Below are positions 7,597 through 15,293 of a stretch of DNA of 64,000 nucleotides, piece after piece; position 1 is the first letter of the stretch; each line of letters opens with the position of its first letter. The stretch is taken from the NCBI RefSeq assembly GCF_900177645.1, contig NZ_FXAO01000009.1:1-64000 (forward strand), given 5' to 3'. The DNA comes from Arenibacter troitsensis. GTDB taxonomy: Bacteria > Bacteroidota > Bacteroidia > Flavobacteriales > Flavobacteriaceae. The notes below the pieces were generated by a model. It was not told the DNA's origin. It saw only the letters and a list, made by a program, of their open reading frames with translations, and made no database searches. A program made the translations under genes and the position numbers.

Positions 7597-10113
7597 TTAA
7601 ACCCATGCTTTGGGCATTTTTTGTTCCCTTAAGGAAACAAACTCAATGTTGTCATCGGTTTCTTCGGCATTTACAAAATGAGTGTACCTTGATCTTATTT
7701 CCGGATTTTCTACAGCCTCTTTCCATTCGCATTTGTAGGTATCTACCAAATATTGCATTTCGCTGTCCAACTGTTCCGCAATACCTAGACAATCATTTAT
7801 AACAACATCCTTTACATAATCTATACCCCCTTCTAGTTTATCCAACCAAGCAGCTGTACGGGTCAGGGGAGGAGCGGTTTGTATATAGTACATTAAAAAT
7901 CGGTCTACATATTTGGTGGCCGTTATCTTGTCCACCTTTTCGGCAAGCAATTGGGCATGCTGCGGGTTGGCCCCACCATTTCCACAGATATAAACGTTCC
8001 ATCCACCTTCAACGGCTATAAAACCAAAATCCTTATTTCTGGCCTCGGCACATTCCCTGATACATCCAGAAACACCTCCCTTAATTTTATGTGGGGAACG
8101 TATGCCCTTATAGCGGTTCTCTATATCGATGGCAAAAGTTACACTTTCATCCATCCCGTACCTGCACCATGTAGAACCTACACAACTTTTAACCGTACGG
8201 AGCGATTTGCCATAGGCCTGGCCCGTTTCAAATCCTTCTGCGATCAATTCCTCCCATATCAGCGGTAATTCGTGCAATTGCGCCCCAAACATGTCTATCC
8301 GTTGACCACCTGTAATTTTAGTGTACAGATCATATTTTTGCGCTATTCTACCAATGGCCAAGAGCTGCTTTGGGGTAATTTCTCCAGCTGCTACCCTTGG
8401 AACGACCGAATAGGTTCCGTTCCTTTGAATATTGGCCAAATATCTATCATTGGTGTCCTGTATGGTTGCTTGCCTATTGGCCGTTTCGTTGTAAATACTA
8501 GCGAAAATGGAAGCCACTGCAGGCTTGCAAACTTCACATCCATGTCCTTTACCTACCTCGTCCAAAAGCGAATCGTAGTCCTCAATTTTCCTAAGTTTCA
8601 CAAGATCGTAAAGTTCCTGTCTGGAATATTCAAAATGCTCGCAAATGGACTCCTTAACCACTTTTCCAAGGGATTTAAGCGTTTCCTTTACCAAATCGTC
8701 TACCATTGGTTTGCACCCGCCACAACCAGTGGTAGCCTTAGTGGCTTTGGAAATTGCTTTTACACTTTCGTTACCATCATCTTTTACCGAGCAGCATATT
8801 TGTCCTTTGGTAACCGCTTCACAGGAGCATACTACAGCGGTATCGGGTAGGTCCATGGCACTACCGAATGACACATCCTCTCCACCGCGACTTCCCAAAA
8901 TTAGATTTTCAGGATTCTTGGGCAAGGGCATTTCATTGAGATACATCTGCAAGAGCATATTGTAATCTTTGGCATCTCCTACCAGGATTCCCCCCAGTAG
9001 CCTTTTACCGTCATGACTTACATTAATTCTTTTATATAGACTCTCCGTTTTGTTTTCAAAAATAATAGAGTGACCTTTTTCGGCGGGCATAAACGGAGTT
9101 CCAAAACTCGCTACATCCACACCTATCAATTTAAGTTTGGTAGACATATCTATCTCCGCTGCCATGACAGTCTCCTCTATACCTAGAATCTGGTCTACGG
9201 CCACACCTGCCATCTCATATCCGGGGGCAACTAGACCATAGATCATTTGGTTGTATAGGGCTATTTCTCCAATGGCAAAAATACTTGGATCTGAAGTTCT
9301 CATTTTATTATCTACTACTATGCCTCCTCTGGTGCCCATTTTAAGGCCGCAACTTTTCCCTAATTCGTCCCTTGGTCTTATCCCTGCGGAAATAACCAAC
9401 ATGTCCACATTTAGAACGTCATCTTCGCCAAATTCCATCCCTATTACATGGCCATTGCCCAGAATCTGATTTGTAGCTTTACTTAAATGAATATTGATCC
9501 CCATAGATTCCAATTTCACCTGAAGCACCTTGCTACTTCTAGTGTCCAACTGTCTGGGCATTAATTTAGGGGCAAACTCCACCACGTGGGGCTCCATTCC
9601 CATATCCATAACGGCCTTGGCCGCTTCCAAACCCAATAGTCCACCCCCCAATATGGCAGCTTTTGGTTTTTTTACTGTTTTCTTTATTTTGTCCGCATAG
9701 GACAAAGTATCTTCCAAGTCCTCTATGGTCCTATATACAAACACTCCGTCCTTATCTACTCCATTTATTTGTGGTACGAACGGACTAGAGCCCGTTGCCA
9801 ATACCAAATAATCATAATTATAGGTCTTTTCACTAAGTGTGGTTATTGTTTTTGAGTTTCTATGAATATCCGTTACCCTCTCATTGGTATACAGTTCAAT
9901 GTTATTTTCCTGATACCATTCCCTTGGAGCCATGGATAAACGTTCTGCATCACCATTTTCAAAATACTCGCTTAAATGCACCCTATCATAGGCAACTCTT
10001 GGTTCTTCTCCGAAAACAATTAGTTTAAAGGAGCCTTGGTCTACTTTGGCGACAAATTTCTCACAGAATTTGTATCCAACCATTCCATTTCCAACTACAA
10101 TTACGGTCTTCAT
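7597..10113 (-). CDS. nirB: Assimilatory nitrite reductase large subunit NirB
   Basis: An 838-residue siroheme enzyme that reduces nitrite to ammonium with six electrons from NAD(P)H. The N-terminus (~1-310) is an FAD/NAD(P)H oxidoreductase (VIVVGNGMVGYKF; GGGLLGLEAAKAV). Two BFD-like [2Fe-2S] segments follow (~415-540): CSCEAVTKGQICCS with GCGGCKPM, then GHGCEVCKPA. A ferredoxin-like half domain (~555-620) precedes the siroheme/[4Fe-4S] domain, whose four cysteines are in KSCVGSTWCRYGMD and GVSGCIRECAEA. Length and order match the family. The ATG at 10113 abuts a TACGTA hexamer; the divergent gene cobA makes the siroheme precursor. Confidence 0.96.
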   Translation of the reverse strand: MKTVIVVGNGMVGYKFCEKFVAKVDQGSFKLIVFGEEPRVAYDRVHLSEYFENGDAERLSMAPREWYQENNIELYTNERVTDIHRNSKTITTLSEKTYNYDYLVLATGSSPFVPQINGVDKDGVFVYRTIEDLEDTLSYADKIKKTVKKPKAAILGGGLLGLEAAKAVMDMGMEPHVVEFAPKLMPRQLDTRSSKVLQVKLESMGINIHLSKATNQILGNGHVIGMEFGEDDVLNVDMLVISAGIRPRDELGKSCGLKMGTRGGIVVDNKMRTSDPSIFAIGEIALYNQMIYGLVAPGYEMAGVAVDQILGIEETVMAAEIDMSTKLKLIGVDVASFGTPFMPAEKGHSIIFENKTESLYKRINVSHDGKRLLGGILVGDAKDYNMLLQMYLNEMPLPKNPENLILGSRGGEDVSFGSAMDLPDTAVVCSCEAVTKGQICCSVKDDGNESVKAISKATKATTGCGGCKPMVDDLVKETLKSLGKVVKESICEHFEYSRQELYDLVKLRKIEDYDSLLDEVGKGHGCEVCKPAVASIFASIYNETANRQATIQDTNDRYLANIQRNGTYSVVPRVAAGEITPKQLLAIGRIAQKYDLYTKITGGQRIDMFGAQLHELPLIWEELIAEGFETGQAYGKSLRTVKSCVGSTWCRYGMDESVTFAIDIENRYKGIRSPHKIKGGVSGCIRECAEARNKDFGFIAVEGGWNVYICGNGGANPQHAQLLAEKVDKITATKYVDRFLMYYIQTAPPLTRTAAWLDKLEGGIDYVKDVVINDCLGIAEQLDSEMQYLVDTYKCEWKEAVENPEIRSRYTHFVNAEETDDNIEFVSLREQKMPKAWV

Positions 10114-10193
10114 ACGTATACTATTAAATGTTACGTAGCAATATTACGTATTATTACGTAATAAATATGTATTTTTATGAAAATAAATACGTA
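10113..10193. promoter_or_regulatory. Array of five TACGTA hexamers between nirB and cobA
   Basis: Five exact TACGTA palindromes lie in the 126-bp divergent intergenic region, at 10113, 10132, 10145, 10155 and 10188. The pair at 10145/10155 forms a larger TTACGTA-TTA-TTACGTAA unit. The same hexamer recurs upstream of narK and the nitrate reductase gene. I infer operators for the nitrate regulon; the cognate regulator is not known. The hexamer is not the classical NarL heptamer. Confidence 0.6.
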
Positions 10194-10199
10194 GTTTTG
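10192..10199 (+). promoter_or_regulatory. -7 element of the cobA promoter (TAGTTTTG)
   Basis: TAGTTTTG matches the Bacteroidota -7 consensus TAnnTTTG and lies 40 nt before the cobA start. Its first two bases are the last two of a TACGTA hexamer, the same overlap as at narK, so a bound regulator would touch the polymerase site. Confidence 0.6.
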
Positions 10200-10239
10200 T
10201 TGCGAAATTCTTAATTGAACACCTTAAAAAGTAGAAATC

Positions 10240-11007
10240 ATGAGTATATCCAAAGACCCAAAAGTTAGTTTAGTCGGTGCCGGCCCAGGAAGTAGCGACC
10301 TTATTACCCTTAGAGGATACAGAACACTGGAAGATGCCGATATCATTTTATATGATGCTTTGGTAAGCACGGATTTGCTCAAGGATCTAAATCCCAACAT
10401 TCCGAAAATCTATGTGGGCAAAAGATGTGGCGAGCATTCCCTTACCCAGGAAGAAATTAATAAATTAATAGTGGAAAATGCTTTTAACTATGGTCATATA
10501 GTACGATTAAAGGGAGGAGACCCATTTGTATTCGGTAGAGCCAGTGAAGAATTGGAATACGTGGAATCCTTCGGAATACCGGTCACTGTTGTACCAGGGG
10601 TAACCAGCGCGATAGCCGTCCCGGCCAGTCAGGGAATTCCCGTAACCAGACGGGGAATAAGCAGCAGCTTTTGGGTAATGACGGCCACGAAACGTGATGG
10701 TTCCTTTTCCGAAGATCTGGAACTGGCAGCCAAGTCATCTGCCACAATGGTCGTATTAATGGGGATACGTAGATTTTTGGAAATAGCGGATAAAATTGTT
10801 CAACATAGAAATGGACTAACCCCATTTGCAATTATACAAAATGGAACTATAGAGAATGAATCTTGTATAACAGGCCTTCTTAAAGACGCAAGCTTACTTG
10901 TAGACCAAATAGATATTACACAACCAGGAATAATAGTGGTTGGGGAAGTAGTAACAGAGCATCCGTCCTTTTTTGAAGAGGAAATCCAAAGGGCACTTAG
11001 CTATTAA
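10240..11007 (+). CDS. cobA: Uroporphyrinogen-III C-methyltransferase
   Basis: A 255-residue single-domain SUMT enzyme. It uses two SAM to convert uroporphyrinogen III to precorrin-2, the first step to the siroheme of NirB. Signatures are VSLVGAGPGSSDLITLRG at the N-terminus, VRLKGGDPFVFGRASEE near residue 90 and VVPGVTSAIAVPASQGIP near residue 115. No CysG-type dehydrogenase/chelatase domain is attached, so the last two steps must come from elsewhere. The gene is divergent from nirB across the TACGTA array and 206 nt upstream of narK, which has its own promoter. Confidence 0.95.
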   Translation: MSISKDPKVSLVGAGPGSSDLITLRGYRTLEDADIILYDALVSTDLLKDLNPNIPKIYVGKRCGEHSLTQEEINKLIVENAFNYGHIVRLKGGDPFVFGRASEELEYVESFGIPVTVVPGVTSAIAVPASQGIPVTRRGISSSFWVMTATKRDGSFSEDLELAAKSSATMVVLMGIRRFLEIADKIVQHRNGLTPFAIIQNGTIENESCITGLLKDASLLVDQIDITQPGIIVVGEVVTEHPSFFEEEIQRALSY

Positions 11008-11127
11008 ACAACCTAACTAAACCAAACATTTTCAATATTGCAATAAGAGCAGGCCTATAATGGTAATTTCATAATCGCACGCTTAATATTTTTCCACCTT
11101 CATAAAAACACTACTTATTTTTAGTAT

Positions 11128-11172
11128 TACGTAATAATTATAAGTAATAATACGTAGAAATACGTATTTTTG
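11128..11172 (+). promoter_or_regulatory. narK promoter with three TACGTA hexamers
   Basis: TACGTA occurs at 11128, 11151 and 11161, with a one-base variant TAAGTA at 11141. The -7 element TATTTTTG (11165-11172) overlaps the last hexamer by two bases, exactly as at cobA. Expected transcription start is near 11179, which favours the ATG at 11214 over the upstream TTG at 11175. Confidence 0.6.
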
Positions 11173-11213
11173 AATTGTTTAACGAAATAACTAATCCTAT
11201 AAACAATTCAGTT

Positions 11214-12632
11214 ATGAAAGAATTTGTCTCTGCTAAAGCTACGAAATTAGAACTTTTAAACTTGAGGAGTGTACCAATACGTACCTTTTGGATTACCTCC
11301 ATTGCCTTTTTCATTTGTTTCTTTGCATGGTTCGGTATCGTTCCTTTTATGCCCGATGTTGTCAAGGACTTGGGATTGACTCCAACGCAAAAGTGGAACT
11401 CCATCATTTTGGCGGTTTCCGGAACAGTATTTGCCAGATTGCTAATTGGTAAGTTATGTGACAAGTACGGACCCAGATTATGTTATACTTATTTATTGAT
11501 TCTAGGGGCCATCCCCGTTATACTTCTAGGTTTTGTACAAACACCGCTTCAATTTCTGATATGTAGATTGTTTATTGGTTTTATAGGCGCATCGTTCGTA
11601 ATAACCCAATTCCATACCTCCATAATGTTTGCCCCTAATATAGTAGGTACAGCCAACGCTACATCAGCAGGCTGGGGAAACTTGGGCGGAGGGGCCAACC
11701 GCTTGGGAATGCCATTGATCGCCGCCGGAGTTGTTAGTTTTGGTATTGCCGATGAAGTAGCCTGGAGATATTCCATGGTAATTGCAGGGGTTATTTGCTT
11801 CTCTATGGGACTTATATATTATTTCTTTACCAAGGATACCCCAGAAGGTAATTTTAACGAACTGAAGTTAGCAGGCAAAATGCCGAATTTAAAGAAAGAT
11901 GAAGTTTCTTTTTTGAGTACATTAAAGGATTATAGGGTCTGGATATTGTTCTTGGTATATGCAGCTTGTTTTGGAATTGAATTAACGGTTTATGGAACCA
12001 TGGACGATTATCTTCAGAATAGATTTGGCCTGGATCGCTCTACCGCGGGCAATTTGGTATTGTCTTTTGCCCTTATGAATATTTTTGCAAGGACATTGGG
12101 TGGCTATTTCGGAGACCTGTTCGGTAAGTTTCGTGGCTTGCGCGGCAGGGTAATTTTTCTCGCCCTGATCCTGGCGACAGAAGGACTAATGCTTTCCATC
12201 TTTTCAGTGACCACTAGTTTGGTATTTGGTATGATATTTTTGATCGCTTTTAGCCTTACCGTACAAATGGCAGAAGGAGCCACTTTCTCTGTGGTGCCGT
12301 TTATTAATAAGAAAGCCATAGGTTCTATTTCTGGAATAGTTGGGGCCGGAGGAAACGTAGGGGCATTCTTGGCCGCCATGCTATTAAAATCCAAATCGGC
12401 CGTTGCCGAAAGTGCTGCCATTGCGGCCAACAGCGAATTGGGTGAACAGGCTGTAAAGGCCGCCCAGACTACCGCTGCAGCTTCTGCGGTTTCCAGTGGA
12501 TTTTTTGTTATCGGAGGATTTATTGTAAGTGCTGCCATACTATCTTTGGCCATTAGGTTCGCAACTGCCGAGGAGAATGCCGTAGTTGAGGAAACCAAGG
12601 CCGAACTTTTGCTCTCAGGAGTAGATAAATAA
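11214..12632 (+). CDS. narK: Nitrate/nitrite transporter of the NarK/NasA MFS family
   Basis: A 472-residue major facilitator with about 12 transmembrane segments. The nitrate signature glycine motif is visible as TSAGWGNLGGGANR in the first half, with a related glycine-rich run GIVGAGGNVGAFLAA in the second. A loop rich in Ala/Glu (~400-430) precedes the last helix. It should move nitrate in and perhaps nitrite out across the inner membrane. The start was set at ATG 11214: an in-frame TTG at 11175 lies only 3 nt after the -7 promoter element, so it is unlikely to be transcribed. It lies between cobA and the porin gene. Confidence 0.93.
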   Translation: MKEFVSAKATKLELLNLRSVPIRTFWITSIAFFICFFAWFGIVPFMPDVVKDLGLTPTQKWNSIILAVSGTVFARLLIGKLCDKYGPRLCYTYLLILGAIPVILLGFVQTPLQFLICRLFIGFIGASFVITQFHTSIMFAPNIVGTANATSAGWGNLGGGANRLGMPLIAAGVVSFGIADEVAWRYSMVIAGVICFSMGLIYYFFTKDTPEGNFNELKLAGKMPNLKKDEVSFLSTLKDYRVWILFLVYAACFGIELTVYGTMDDYLQNRFGLDRSTAGNLVLSFALMNIFARTLGGYFGDLFGKFRGLRGRVIFLALILATEGLMLSIFSVTTSLVFGMIFLIAFSLTVQMAEGATFSVVPFINKKAIGSISGIVGAGGNVGAFLAAMLLKSKSAVAESAAIAANSELGEQAVKAAQTTAAASAVSSGFFVIGGFIVSAAILSLAIRFATAEENAVVEETKAELLLSGVDK

Positions 12633-12702
12633 ATGGGAATTAGTCAAATTTGCCCTTTGTGGCACTTTTACCCAAACCCAAACACTGAAATTCAATACGT
12701 AA

Positions 12703-12737
12703 TACGGAATGGATAATAGCTATTATTTCATTCCGTA
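12703..12737 (+). terminator. Long inverted repeat downstream of narK
   Basis: Arms TACGGAATG and CATTCCGTA enclose a second perfect palindrome, ATAATAGCTATTAT. The result is a long hairpin 70 nt after the narK stop. No T-run follows, so it may be a processing or mRNA-stability element rather than a classical terminator. A TACGTA hexamer lies just before it at 12696. Confidence 0.4.
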
Positions 12738-12856
12738 ATTCCAAACCAAATATGAAGTAAGCCATATTAATCCCTCCTATGAACCAGATGGATTAATGGT
12801 AAATTACTTCCTATATTTAGGGGTTAGACTCCTAAAAAATAAATACCTATCAAAAG

Positions 12857-14140
12857 ATGAAAAGAATATCCCTTTTATTTACCGTAATAGCCCTTTATGG
12901 TTCTATGGCCCATGCACAGTTTACATTGGATGGAGAATTTAGACCCCGTACCGAACTGCGTCACGGTTTTGGCAGTCTAATTGCCGAGGATGCTGATGCC
13001 GGTTTTGGGGTTTCCACCCGTTTGCGATTAAATGCAGGATACACCACAGATGCCTATCAATTTTATGTAAGCCTTCAAGACGTTATGGTTTGGGGAGAAA
13101 ACAGACAGCTTCTACCTGATGACGAAAATAATTCCTTTGCTGTCTTTGAGGCATGGGCAAACATAAATCTTGGTGGTGGTTTTTCAGCCAAATTAGGAAG
13201 ACAGACTTTGGATTACGACGACCAACGTATAATGGGCAGTGTTGGATGGGCACAACAGGCACGTAATCATGACGCCGCCATTTTAAAATACACAAGGGAG
13301 AAATTCCATGTGGATCTTGGATTGGCATACAACCAGGATTATGATGATCCAAGTGGTTTTCAGTCGGTAGGTAATGCTTATAACACTACCGGATTCTTCT
13401 CCTACAAAACCATGCAATACCTTTACTTTAAGGAAAATTGGAAAAACTTAAACGGAAGTATTTTGCTTTTGAACAATGGTTTCCAAAACTTTGAAACCGA
13501 TGGGACCACGCCCGACGGTATAAGCAATCTACAAACCTTTGGAACACAATTGGACTATAAAAAAGGAAGTTTTGGAGCCGCTTTGAACGCTTTTCTCCAA
13601 ACTGGGGAAAGACAAGGTGCCCTTGATGTGGGAGGAGCTTATCTGTTGGCACTGGATTTGAACTATAATGCTACAGCCAAAGTAAGTCTTGGTGCCGGTG
13701 TGGAAATCATTAGCGGTAATGATGCCAGTACCAGCGATAAAACAGAGGCCTTTTTCCCCCTGTATGGTACCAATCATAAATTCAATGGATTTATGGATTA
13801 TTTCTACGTAGGCAATCACGCCAATACGGTAGGCCTATTGGATGTTCATGTGAGTGCCAATTTTAAACTTGGTGAAAAATCCAGCCTCTTTATAAAAGCA
13901 TTGAACTTTAGTGGGGAACAGGCATTGCCTAGCGGGGAAAAATCGCTAGGTACAGAATTGGATCTCGTATTTACACAGGCGTTTAATGGCTATTCCCTAC
14001 AGCTGGGCTATTCCCAAATGTTTGCCAATGATGGCATGTACGAATTAAAAGGTATCTCCGAGGATACTTCGGCCAGTAGTCAAAACTGGGCATGGGCCAT
14101 GTTGGTCATAAAACCTAAATTTCTAAACACCACCAAATAA
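12857..14140 (+). CDS. Outer-membrane porin, alginate-export (Alginate_exp) family, nitrate-linked
   Basis: A 427-residue exported protein. The signal peptide covers residues 1-20 (cleavage after AHA, before QFTLDGEFRPRTELR). The rest is alternating amphipathic strands typical of an outer-membrane beta-barrel, starting with the REFRPR-like motif of the alginate-export family and continuing with FSAKLGRQTLDYDDQRIMG. In this position, between narK and the nitrate regulator and followed by a strong terminator, I infer an outer-membrane channel for nitrate/nitrite rather than alginate; no sequence feature proves the substrate. The upstream region carries TATATTTA, close to the -7 consensus. Confidence 0.78.
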   Translation: MKRISLLFTVIALYGSMAHAQFTLDGEFRPRTELRHGFGSLIAEDADAGFGVSTRLRLNAGYTTDAYQFYVSLQDVMVWGENRQLLPDDENNSFAVFEAWANINLGGGFSAKLGRQTLDYDDQRIMGSVGWAQQARNHDAAILKYTREKFHVDLGLAYNQDYDDPSGFQSVGNAYNTTGFFSYKTMQYLYFKENWKNLNGSILLLNNGFQNFETDGTTPDGISNLQTFGTQLDYKKGSFGAALNAFLQTGERQGALDVGGAYLLALDLNYNATAKVSLGAGVEIISGNDASTSDKTEAFFPLYGTNHKFNGFMDYFYVGNHANTVGLLDVHVSANFKLGEKSSLFIKALNFSGEQALPSGEKSLGTELDLVFTQAFNGYSLQLGYSQMFANDGMYELKGISEDTSASSQNWAWAMLVIKPKFLNTTK

Positions 14141-14153
14141 TCCAATTATCATT

Positions 14154-14180
14154 AAAGCCCCGCATTTATCGGGGCTTTTT
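14154..14180 (+). terminator. Rho-independent terminator after the porin gene
   Basis: AAAGCCCCG and CGGGGCTTT form a 9-bp stem with a 7-nt loop, followed by five T. It starts 13 nt after the porin stop and ends the narK-porin unit. Confidence 0.9.
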
Positions 14181-14385
14181 ACTTAATAATTGAAATTTGA
14201 ATGCTAAGGCGCTTGCCCCTGGGAAATTGGTTTTAGCCCATACTTCACACATATCTTCAAAAACCTTGTGCCTAAAACCTCGTTCCGTACCAAAACTATA
14301 TTCATTCCGCCCTTGCACATAAGGCCAATAACCAAAAATACAGTATCTATTTTTACCGTATGAATACTTAGTTTTAATTTTATCC

Positions 14386-14393
14386 TATATTTG
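14386..14393 (+). promoter_or_regulatory. -7 element of the response-regulator promoter (TATATTTG)
   Basis: An exact TAnnTTTG match 20 nt before the GTG start. It supports a short leader and the choice of GTG at 14414. No TACGTA is present nearby. Confidence 0.6.
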
Positions 14394-14413
14394 TTGGGAA
14401 AGAATAAACTATT

Positions 14414-15085
14414 GTGGATAAAACAACCCGTATTGTATTGGCCGATGACCATTCCCTGGTAAGGGATGGTATTAGGGCATTATTGGAGGAAGATGATAAT
14501 TATATGGTAATCGGCGAGGTCTCCAATGGCAAGGAGGCGGTCCAGATGGTATTGGACAAAAACCCCGATCTGTTGATCATTGATATCCGAATGCCAGAAA
14601 TGAATGGCATTGAGGCCGTAGAGGAGCTCAAGAAACATTCTTCACCTACCAAATGTATTATACTCTCCATGCACGATTCCGAGGAATACATCCTGAAATC
14701 GGTAAATGCCGGTGCTAGTGGATACCTCCTTAAGGACACTGGGAAAAGCGAATTTCTTAAGGCCATTTCCACGGTTGAACAGGGTGGAAAATATTTTAGC
14801 GGTGACATTTCCAATGTTTTGGTAAACAATCTGTTGAGTCAAGGACAAGCAAAGCAGGAAAGTAAGCCAAAAACAAAAAATGGAAGTAACTCTTTTGGCA
14901 TTACAAGCAAGGAACTACAAATTCTGGAACTCGTCCTTTCAGGGCTTACCAACAAACAAATTTCTGAAAAACTTCAAAAAAGCAAACGAACCGTGGAAAC
15001 ACATCGCTTCAATCTAATGCGAAAAATGGGCGTTAATAATCTTATGGACCTGGCCCGAAAGGCACAGGAATATAAGCTGATTTAA
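14414..15085 (+). CDS. NarL/LuxR-family response regulator
   Basis: A 223-residue two-domain regulator. The receiver domain (~5-120) has the acidic pair Asp11-Asp12, phospho-acceptor Asp57 (LLIIDIRMPEMNG), the Ser of LSMHDS and the Lys of YLLKD. A LuxR-type helix-turn-helix fills ~155-220 (TSKELQILELVLSGLTNKQI and KRTVETHRFNLM). The start is GTG: in-frame upstream codons run into a stop at 14405 and no ATG is available. It is the probable partner of the NarX-like kinase at 4638, encoded about 8 kb away on the other strand and separated from it by nirB, narK and the porin gene. It is the leading candidate to control the nitrate genes. Confidence 0.92.
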   Translation: MDKTTRIVLADDHSLVRDGIRALLEEDDNYMVIGEVSNGKEAVQMVLDKNPDLLIIDIRMPEMNGIEAVEELKKHSSPTKCIILSMHDSEEYILKSVNAGASGYLLKDTGKSEFLKAISTVEQGGKYFSGDISNVLVNNLLSQGQAKQESKPKTKNGSNSFGITSKELQILELVLSGLTNKQISEKLQKSKRTVETHRFNLMRKMGVNNLMDLARKAQEYKLI

Positions 15086-15225
15086 TCCACCATAGCACTT
15101 CTTTTTTAGTCCATTTACAGCTGTTTATCGGTTTTTAAGACATGACACGTTCTGTAATAGCCAACGAAAACGCAATTTTATTGTCTTTTCGTCAATATTC
15201 TGCCTAACTATTATCAATAAAATAC

Positions 15226-15246
15226 TACGTATTTATACTTAATTTG
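15226..15246 (+). promoter_or_regulatory. Putative promoter and TACGTA site of the nitrate reductase gene
   Basis: One TACGTA at 15226-15231 is followed by TTAATTTG (15239-15246), one base off the TAnnTTTG consensus, 47 nt before the ATG. It resembles the cobA and narK promoters, but the hexamer and -7 element do not overlap here. Confidence 0.4.
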
Positions 15247-15293
15247 GTAATTTTAAACCATAATTAATTGGTTTCTTTTAATTCCCTGAGTCT

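Noticed and set aside
10113-10193. TACGTA array as NarL heptamer sites
   Set aside because: The hexamer does not fit TACYNMT and lacks the 7-2-7 layout; kept only as an unassigned motif.
11175-11213. TTG start for narK
   Set aside because: It lies 3 nt after the -7 promoter element, so it would hardly be transcribed.
14181-14413. Possible small RNA between porin and response-regulator genes
   Set aside because: No conserved structure or promoter other than that of the response regulator.
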